Shown piece after piece: positions 1 to 8,100 of a stretch of DNA of 15,761 nucleotides. The DNA is taken from the NCBI RefSeq assembly GCF_000003605.2, contig NW_003155271.1, positions 49,092-64,852 on the forward strand, read 5' to 3'. The stretch comes from Saccoglossus kowalevskii. Lineage: Eukaryota; Hemichordata; Enteropneusta; Harrimaniidae. How positions within the stretch are numbered: the stretch's first letter is position 1; each line of letters starts with the position of its first letter. The notes under the pieces were generated by a model. It made no database searches, had not been told where the DNA came from, and saw nothing but the letters and a program-made list of their open reading frames with translations. The position numbers were made by a program, and so were the translations under genes.

Positions 1-2
1 GT

Positions 3-906
3 GATTTGGTATCAGGAACTAATAAAACTTGGTTGGAGGCCGCTGATATGTCGGATAAAATTAAAATCCATTCGGAGCGTATTCTCCATCTCAGTATCAA
101 GGTCATTCACGATTCTATTCCTATCAAATGGAAAGATACTATCAACATCTACTTCAAAGGGAACGGGAAGTGTAATCAACCTCTTTCACATCATAGCTTT
201 GAACTGCACTTTTCTGATGAACTAAATTTGCCACTATATAAGTTTGAAAAGGGCGCAATCTATAAATATCTGATACGTGTCCAGTCAATAACACAACACC
301 CACAAAAACTTGACACTGTTTGGCGGGACATCCTTAGTCTGCCTGAAAGTGCTAAACCCAACTTCAAAGACTGCTATGAAACACCAGTCATTAACAAATA
401 TGGGGATCTGCAGTGGCGTATTGTCCATGGTGCCTTTCCAACGGGGAGGTTTCTGTTCAAAGCTCGTTTGAACAATTCTGATAAATGTCCTTTTTGACAC
501 ACTTCAACACATTTTTTATGATTGTCCATCAAATAGCGCCTTACTCCATTATTTTAATAACATCGCGTCGCGACTGCTTCAACCAGATTTTCGCATTCCG
601 ATTTGGTGGTTCACTATTTTACCACCCCATCGCTCAAAACACTTTATGTCGAGCAAGGCACAAGGTTTATTTTGTTTCTTAGCGTGCATGGCTAAGGTTG
701 CAATTCATGTCAGCCGTCGTAATAAAAGACAAAACAAAGGATCGAGTGAGCCTCTGGACATTTTTATTCAAAGTATTAAGTCGAGGCTTGAAACAGAATA
801 TGAATGTTTCCGGATCATGAACCAACTGCCTGAATTTGAGATTATGTGGACGGTAGAGGATGCACTATGTAAAATCGAGGATAACACACTTCGCATTCTA
901 CTGTAA
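3..906 (+). pseudogene. LINE ORF2 C-terminal region, one frameshift
   Basis: This is the C-terminal ~300 residues of a LINE ORF2, the endonuclease/reverse transcriptase polyprotein. The frame is open from the left edge (codon 3-5) to 494, where it reads ...NNSDKCPF and then meets TGA at 495-497. The reading then continues in the next frame from 496 (DTLQHIFYDC...) without a stop to TAA at 904-906. The break falls exactly on the second cysteine codon of a CX2CX4HX4C zinc knuckle; the simplest reading is a 2-bp loss from that codon (a 1-bp gain is equivalent in frame). Conserved landmarks are KYGDLQWRIVHGAF near 393-436, the knuckle at 486-525, and AKVAIHVSRRNK near 691-726. With only one lesion visible, the copy looks fairly young, but the 5' half cannot be judged. 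Shorter reading frames overlapping at 285-500 (minus) and 485-682 are shadows. Confidence 0.8.
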
Positions 907-1250
907 ACATGGCAGGTACGATCTATTTAAAGCAGGAAGTTGCTTTGTCTTGTTGTTAAACATCGATACAAACGAACATCATTGTATTTACAAACTTAGC
1001 ACACGCACAGGAGCCAAGAGTTTTGTCCTCTTGGTGGGCTATCATTGCACACACTTACAGCAGCGCATATATGTTTTATGTTACTTGTTCTGTGTTTTAA
1101 ATGTTTTGATTTTCCCTTGGAATTTGGCAGGGGGGTTGGTACCCCCTTAAGTGCGAACCGGTGTCACCGGCCTGCCTACGGGGTTCCAAGGTGTTTTTGT
1201 ACTGTTACGTGATCGTCTTTTATTTTATTTTTACCCGTGAACCAAAAAGC
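907..1250 (+). other. LINE 3' UTR with several inverted repeats
   Basis: This non-coding stretch lies between the ORF2 stop and the ATAAT tail. It holds a hairpin (7-bp stem CCAAGAG 1014-1020 / CTCTTGG 1028-1034, 7-nt loop). It also holds a branched set: outer stem CCTTGGAA 1115-1122 / TTCCAAGG 1184-1191 enclosing GGGGG 1131-1135 / CCCCC 1142-1146 and CCGG 1158-1161 / CCGG 1167-1170 (loop TGTCA). In several LINEs the reverse transcriptase recognises a structured 3' UTR of its own RNA to start target-primed reverse transcription; that role here is inferred. Confidence 0.55.
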
Positions 1251-1335
1251 ATAATATAATATAATATAATATAATATAATATAATATAATATAATATAAT
1301 ATAATATAATATAATATAATATAATATAATATAAT
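1251..1335 (+). repeat. (ATAAT)17 microsatellite, LINE 3' tail
   Basis: Seventeen perfect tandem copies of ATAAT (85 bp) directly follow the LINE 3' UTR. Some LINEs end in short tandem repeats instead of poly(A), so this is most simply the element's tail, possibly lengthened later by slippage. A 62-codon minus-strand frame across it (1231-1419) encodes only repeated I, L and Y residues and is not a gene. Confidence 0.95.
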
Positions 1336-4300
1336 ATTAAATACTGACAAGTGAACGACGAAGTAATAGGCGTTCGTATCTTGACCTACAGACTGTTTTC
1401 TAAGGTCTACTTGACCCAAAGTAGTCTTTGTTTTGTCGATAGGAACTGCGCCCTCTCAGTCTCATATATCCCTGTCATCTGCATATTAACTGATCAGAAA
1501 TCATGAAACTATATACAAATCTCACGCCATCTTGATTAGACAAAATTGTTCTTTTCTAGTAGACTTACAAACTTATGCTTGCCAAGATAGAAACTGTCGT
1601 ACAACTATTATCTGCCTGAAATAACACTTTCATCGTTGTTATTTTTTACGTGGCGCAATTCTGACAAGCGTCAAAATCAAAATTCAAAATCGAATTTCGC
1701 AAATGCAAGATCTATGGAACTCAGGTTATGGCGAATTCTTTGACATATCCACAAGTTAATAAACACAAAAAACACTGCCCTCTAAGGGCCATTTATATTT
1801 TGCTTTATCAATCACGTACATAGGGATAGGATTGAAACACGTTTACAACACATAAGCAACACTTATATATAGGTATAAATATACGAGTCAATTAAAATCA
1901 AAACAAAAATAATAGTATATCATGAAAGTTTTGTGTCACAGTTTTGATTTTACAACTGAGATCAACGCCCAAACTTATTTTTCATGTCTGCCCTAATTTT
2001 GCGATACTCACTCGACCACTATCACCACATTACTTTAACAGTAATGAAACAACTGCGATATACACAAAAACAATTTGTAACCACTAATTTCAAACGCATT
2101 ATATCGAAAGGTCAACTGCTGAATATAGTTTTCCGATGATGGAATCATGAAATAAAAATGATGTTATATCCATACTGTTTGTTCTTGATATTTTTCATCT
2201 TGAGAAAAACAAGGCATAGTTAATTTCATAAAATAAAACCCTTTTTGACATCATATATTTAAATAATTAAGCATTATGTAATCTCCCACAAAATTGTTTA
2301 AATAAGCTAAAAAATCTAAGTTATCTCTATTACAACTTTAATAAAGGATATTCACAGACAACAAGATCAGCAATTTTACTTCGGCCCCTGGGATATAAAG
2401 TGCCTCCTAGAGGTCAATTATATTCAAAATGTTAGACCCCCTCTTGGAAAATTCCTAGATCCGTCCCTGCTGAAAAAGACAACACGCAGAAATGTTAAAT
2501 GCATGCTTGAGCAAGTTTGAAAAATATTTTTGATACAACGCTCATTTAAACTTTCACATAATGAATGTGTTTCTGTTAACTCAAATTGTATCTTTTTCTA
2601 ACTTTACGGTAATTCAAAAGCTTTTATCCGATTTGTTTTTCAAACTTGGGCATTTCATTAACAAGTTTAGCCTCAATTGGTGTGACTAGGATATATAATT
2701 TTCAGGATATGGGATACAATTTTAAAGCAATTATCCGACATAGAAATAAGTACACAGAATGAAGACATTTTTACTGCTGATCATGAGAACCAGGTGGTAA
2801 TAGCTAATTAGTTATCTAATTTCGTATAAATCATTCTTCCTAATGGCAAGTACTTAGCCCGCAAAAATGTTGGCCAGTATTTTCCCTTCCCCAAAAGTAA
2901 GTTAAATTTTGCATATATTCACACCAAATCATAATACTAAATACGTATTTTTGAATGGGATGAGTTTTTACTGTCATTGTTCTTGTTTGGTCAGAATTGT
3001 ACCAATTGTAAATTTTAGCAAGTAATTTCCGTGCAAATATTGCTTAGATATAGCATTTTATTGTTTCAGAAAGATTATTATAATTTTTGCTGTGCAAGTA
3101 AAAGACGGTTTTAGGAAGCATGTACGTTGTTAGTTTGCATTTCTTCTGAATTCTTGTTATTTAATCTCTAGATTCTCAGTTGACAATAGCTAAGAAATGT
3201 TTATTAAGTTTCAATCTGTTCATATTTGACACACATAACAGTGATAGGGGAATTATTCAGACATATATTATACAGTAGTTGTAAATATTGGGTTTAGTCG
3301 TTATGCTCAGTCACTATATTTCTATTCTGGTACATTTGTGCTTTCTATGTCTCAGAAATAACTATGTTATTATATGTATTAGCTTATTTAAATGAAGAAA
3401 AAAATGCCTAGCTCTTACTCAGGTCGTAAGTAGTAACATGAAAGTTAAACTAAATATAGCTCATATAGGCTTACCAGCAGTTCAACCAAGAAGCCCGGGA
3501 AAGTCAACATGCATTTCTTATTCATTTATTGAATCTGCCATATAAATCACCATTATGATTGATACATCCATACTCTTATACAGAACCATTTGTCAAGCTT
3601 CCAATGTCATTGCATTTGAAATAAACTTGACATTAGTGAAAACGTACAAGTTCCTTTAGTGAACTGATGATGCTGGCACTTTCTAGGCTGGTAATGGCAA
3701 AGTTGCTGCTATAAACCTCACAAAGTCGGGCAGTACAGAAATCAAAGTTAAATTAAGTCAGGAACACAACATTACAGCACTGCAGAGGTCTGGAGTATCA
3801 CTGAACTGAGCGCACGACGTCGACACGACATTATCCAGCAATACTATTTGCATAACAATGTAAAGTGGAAATTACATGTGATCACAGTGGGCCAATCAGC
3901 ACGCAACTATAGTGGAACTTAGACTATATATATTGTCAAAGGTTGTTAATTGGTATCGTACATGTTTACCTTAGTGTTTTATTATCTAAAACTAGTTATG
4001 TGGAGAGCATGATCCTACAATAATTCTACTACCGCAACACTTTCTGCAAATTCCTATGTCATAGCTAAAAATTACTAACTCAGATTATCACATTCTATTG
4101 TCTATCATCCATGAACTTGACACAGAAACACAGAGGCACACATACACAACAATTATCAAACCACCCAAAATAATCAACTGTAAATAAATTAATGCTTTCA
4201 GCACAATTGTCACTACAACATGTAAATTAGTTGTTATGTGTTTGGTTTGTATTAGCCAGTTGTAACAATGCATGTAGCATCCAAGGCCGATGTAAGGGAA

Positions 4301-4506
4301 TTCCACCATAGTATTCTTACACGGCATATACACACACATTACGTAGGTATAAAGATAATCATGCTGTTTAGTACGATTTTAGTTTTAATCAAATCCCCCT
4401 CCTCGCATTGGTAAGCAATGTTCATTGGAATTAATATTTATGAGAAACTTGAATAGCTCACTCAAACTGTAACGGAAGAATAACAGCAATTGCAGAACGA
4501 GGGGAG
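1336..4506. other. AT-rich intergenic sequence, no gene recognised
   Basis: About 3.2 kb between the LINE tail and the small CxxC frame. It is strongly AT-rich with many stops in all frames, and I see no recognisable exon, RNA gene or clear tandem repeat. A short stretch near 2434-2470 resembles a widespread repeat phrase and is listed separately. A minus-strand frame at 4088-4339 is low in complexity and matches nothing I recognise. Confidence 0.6.
2434..2470. repeat. possible interspersed-repeat fragment
   Basis: The phrase GACCCCCTCTTGGAAAATTC followed by CTAGATCCGTCCCTGC stands out from its AT-rich surroundings. Similar CCCCC...AAAATCCTGGATCCGCCCCTG phrases recur in animal genomes as remnants of interspersed repeats, by memory only. 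Boundaries and family cannot be fixed here. Confidence 0.25.
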
Positions 4507-4668
4507 ATGGGGTTCAGGTGTGGGGTTTGCAATCTTACATTCAATTTGGAAGCACACGACCTGCCAGTGACCACTGAAAAATACATAGAATTTATAACGG
4601 AAATTACGGGAATTAAGTTGGAATCAGATGAACGGGACTTTATTAGGAGCAACATACATATACTGTAG
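4507..4668 (+). CDS. small CxxC reading frame, possible ZAD-like zinc-finger remnant
   Basis: A 53-codon plus-strand frame starts at an ATG with G at -3 and +4 and ends at TAG 4666-4668; the same frame is open upstream to 4472. It reads MGFRCGVCNLTF..., then EITGIKLESDERDFI near the end. The composition is balanced and protein-like, unlike the AT-driven frames around it. The CxxC near the start, and a TGIKLE-type stretch about 30 residues later, recall the start and middle of a ZAD-type zinc-finger domain. The second CxxC expected near the end is absent (R and I occupy those places), so if the resemblance is real the domain is degraded. The terminal TAG is followed at once by GT, so the frame could also be an exon whose last codon became a stop. 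A minus-strand frame at 4458-4655 is its shadow. It lies tail-to-tail with the channel gene. I do not know its function. Confidence 0.3.
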   Translation: MGFRCGVCNLTFNLEAHDLPVTTEKYIEFITEITGIKLESDERDFIRSNIHIL

Positions 4669-4728
4669 GTTTAAAAACATTTCGGACATAATATACGTGT
4701 TATATTGTGGTCATAGATAGGAATGACA

Positions 4729-4734
4729 TTTATT
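4729..4734 (-). promoter_or_regulatory. candidate polyadenylation signal AATAAA of the TRPA gene
   Basis: On the minus strand AATAAA lies about 254 nt past the channel's stop codon, the first such hexamer after the stop. A second AATAAA at 4639-4644 is an alternative. Chance occurrence is possible in such AT-rich DNA. Confidence 0.35.
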
Positions 4735-4987
4735 ATTGCTCTATGTGCTTAGACAGTGTACGTATCTATCATGCGGGTATATCTCGTATATCTCGACAGT
4801 GACGGTTTGGTAAATACATTATACATTGCCATACTATATGTATCAAAGTCGTGTTATATATCATCAAATAAAAATGTACGGGTATATATGTTATCTATGC
4901 TGCAATCATTGTCATTCTCGATTCAAATCAACCCATAAAAAGAACATTTTCTCAATTAGACTCGAAATTTTGTCATGATTAGAAGGA

Positions 4988-5111
4988 TTATTTTTCTGCA
5001 GTTATAAACTCTGTTTCATCGTAAGCCACTTCCATCTTTTCTGCCAGTTTTCTCATCAATTCCGTCTGCTTTTCGACCATCAGTGTCAGATTTGTGTTTG
5101 CGTTCGTCATT
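4988..5111 (-). CDS. TRPA1: TRPA exon 24: C-terminal coiled coil and stop
   Basis: Residues 962-1001, ending in TAA at 4988-4990. It contains NLTLMVEKQTELMRKLAEKM, which aligns with the human C-terminal coiled coil that holds the tetramer together. The protein stops about 12 residues later, clearly shorter after the coil than human TRPA1. Acceptor TTCTCTAG. Confidence 0.92.
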
Positions 5112-8100
5112 CTAGAGAAAAACAAATAAATTTTGTTTAAAGAAATTGACAGTCAAACCCAAACCCAAAGATCTATTTTATACTTTGCGGTGTATGTGTT
5201 TTATTGACATATTACATAATATAATTTGCGATGCGTGCCAAGTGTATCAGACAATAGAGTAAATTCGTAGTCAACGAAGTCGAAATTAATATCGACATCA
5301 TGTTATGACGAGGGTATCTGTGCTTACTTTGATTTGAATTCGTCAACGTCTTTTCTCAGTTGTTCGAAAACGTTTTCTTCTTTTGCCATACGAGCTTCTT
5401 CTTTTGCCGCAATCTCAGCTCCTTCATCCCGTCTTGAAAATCGATTACGTAACTAGGATATAACGATGTAAACATGCATAATTAATGCATTTCACTTGAC
5501 AAGTTGAGACAAGAGCCAGAAAATGCCATTTTATTGTCACTGTTAACGATGACAATATGTACAAAAAAAGCTAATTTCAAGAAATATCCACACCCTTTTG
5601 AATGCCTTCCTTTTATACGGCTCGACCACCATTCTTCTCACATATAATCGTTTCTGTAACCAAATGGGTAAATTTAATTCGATTCCCCTCACTAGATCGA
5701 CCTAGATTAAAATAAACAAACGTTATTCACATTAATTTAATTCAATGCTCCATTGCTGTCTTAGCTGCGTAAATACAGCGACACATAATAAATAAAAATA
5801 ATAAATAATATAATGTTAGAAAGTTTATGCCAATTACTGAGAATGAAGCTAACTACACACACGTAGCACACATACGTAAGTACAACAATGAACGCGTGTA
5901 TGCTGCTTCGCGCTGCAACAACTAAAACTGTGATATTATAATAAACGCGAGAACATTAGCCTAAATAATGCTTGAATTCTTTACATGAAATATGTTAATC
6001 AATGCAATTAGTTGAACTTATTTTTCCTTTCACATCACATTTACATTTCGGCTATCTGTGACTTGAGACATTGTATTCGTTTACTTACTTGCATTTCGAT
6101 CTTTTCAATATTAGCATTCTGTTTGATATACTCGATGTCACCAACTGCAATACCAACCTATCCAATGATTTGAGAATTGATTATTGATATAGTATTGCTT
6201 ACTTGGTTAAGACTGATCAATATAGTTTCATTTCCCCTTTGTGCACAGTCATTGTTTTTTTCGATTTATTTTATAAGTTTAACGTTGGGACAAAAAAAAC
6301 TATTGTGTTATCTAAATTATTTCAAAATCTAATTTTCAAAAGTATTTTCTAGCGTAAAAATAGAAAGTTAAGTGTATTAACACTTTGTGTGATGATCGAA
6401 GATGAGTTTGATCGGAGCTTACAGGAGTTTTCATCTGAGAACACGTTTTATTGACAATGTATTTACACACGACACATTACTAAAACAGATAAATATAACA
6501 AATAATATTTATAAATAGGTTCATATTATTTTTAATATTATTATCTCAAGATGAAAATACTTTCATAATTATTTTTCCCCATAAAGCCACATTTGTGTTA
6601 TGTTTACAATTACATTTCGTAATAAAATTATTTATTTATACAGGTCATATGCGATCATTAAGGAAGATAGGAAAAACATATAAATATATAAAGCAGCCCT
6701 CCCCCATATGTCACCAGCCTGCTATTGCCATGGAATACCTACACTCATGTCATTCATGATTACGATGACTAAAATCTAGTTCTTTGAGTGGTTTGAGGTT
6801 AAACTATACAAAAAGATAGAAGATGGATTGTAATCTTACCATGAGATTCATCAACACAATAGGCATCAGAAAAAGAAATGCCATAAATAAAACGGTGGCT
6901 GCATCCTCAAATGGATCTACCGAAACATCACTGTAAAATATGTCACTATAATCCATTTCACCAACTGTCATAACGCACACCTTAACAAACGAGTTCCATA
7001 GTGTACTAAATTGTTCCTGCAAAGTGGTAATACGATTACAGTTAATATATCACAACTCATCGGAGACAATGTCCATATCAAATGAAGTTTTCGTGAAAAA
7101 AAAACAGAATTTGTTACGTCACAATTTTTATGGAATTATGGATTACAAACTGTTCACAACTACTTGTTCACAGATCAAATAGATACTAGACGGAAGGAAG
7201 GAAGACTACAATGAATGCACTGACTGAGAGAGCGATAATACTTACGATTCTTCCTAGAAGTATGGAGAAAGACGTTGCAAATGCCATGACAAAAAGAAAA
7301 AACACAACAACAGCCTGTAATTTAATGAAACGAGAACTTGCTACTGAGTGATACAAACATGGTACGGAATGGGCTGCGTGAGAGTGTAAACTCAAAACAT
7401 GCAATTTAGCTATAATTGTACTATGCTCTCTATGCGTACCACTATGTCTTGAATAGTTTAAATTGACGGCGTCTGTGTGCACTACGACACGTAACTTGGA
7501 GTAAAAGACAGTTTTCATTCAAACAGAGTTTGGCGTTGTAGTGCAGTGTCTCACCTTCAAAAACGATTTTACAACTTCATAGAACATAACGATGTAAATA
7601 CCGAACAAGTCGACCCTAAAAGCACAAATGATATGAATATTTTCAAATACATATTATTCGCACAGCGTTGTTTTTCGTAGGAAAGTGTGGTGTTAAATAG
7701 GATAAATACAGGTAAATGTTTTTTTGCTCAAAATGTGTGTACCCTGGTTATGTACTAACGTATAGATTTTCTGATGTTTTCAACATTATGCACCAAAACC
7801 ACTTCTCTTAAGGGCACATTTTAAAAATATATGGAATGTATGAACGAGCCTCTTATAATAATGAGTTGCGCATTTGCTTTCGTCAGGCAATCTACGCATG
7901 TGCACAGATTAACATGTAATTAGATGATACGTATGTACAGATTTATAGTTTCCTTCCAGTTGCGGATCATCATTCGTATATTTCCTTTATCCTGCAATAA
8001 ATTGCAATACATAACTTACCTTCTAACATACATTATTAAGTTCATCCACGAGAAGAAAGCAGCCACAGCCCCAGCTGTCCACTGAACTGCACATGGTTTC

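Larger units (their letters stand above)
1..1335 (+). mobile_element. 3' end of a Tx1/L1-like non-LTR (LINE) retrotransposon
   Basis: The left edge cuts into a LINE whose 3' part fills the first 1.3 kb: the C-terminal part of ORF2 (3-906), a 3' UTR (907-1250) and a tail of 17 perfect ATAAT units (1251-1335). The protein shows the KYGDLQWRIVHGAF motif followed by a zinc knuckle beginning CPF, a signature seen downstream of the reverse transcriptase in Tx1/L1-group LINEs. After the knuckle comes a tract containing AKVAIHVSRRNK, also typical of that group. The 5' part, including endonuclease and most of the reverse transcriptase, is outside the window, so the 5' target-site duplication cannot be seen. 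The element is in the opposite orientation to the channel gene. The non-LTR assignment is firm; the clade name is from remembered family resemblance. Confidence 0.8.

Noticed and set aside
485-682. Reading frame MSFLTHFNTFF... as the continuation of the LINE protein after the frameshift
   Set aside because: The other frame, from 496, reads DTLQHIFYDC with the knuckle His and Cys and runs without a stop into the recognised C-terminus, so this frame is a shadow.
1231-1419. Minus-strand frame of 62 codons across the ATAAT array
   Set aside because: It encodes only repeated I, L and Y from the microsatellite.
4088-4339. Minus-strand frame of 83 codons
   Set aside because: It shows no recognisable domain and could be chance.
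4756-4938. Plus-strand frame of 60 codons
   Set aside because: AT-driven composition, no ATG start at the frame's beginning and no family resemblance.
5702-6088. A possible missing exon between exons 21 and 22
   Set aside because: Extending exon 22 upstream to the CTAG acceptor supplies the residues expected there, with consistent phase.
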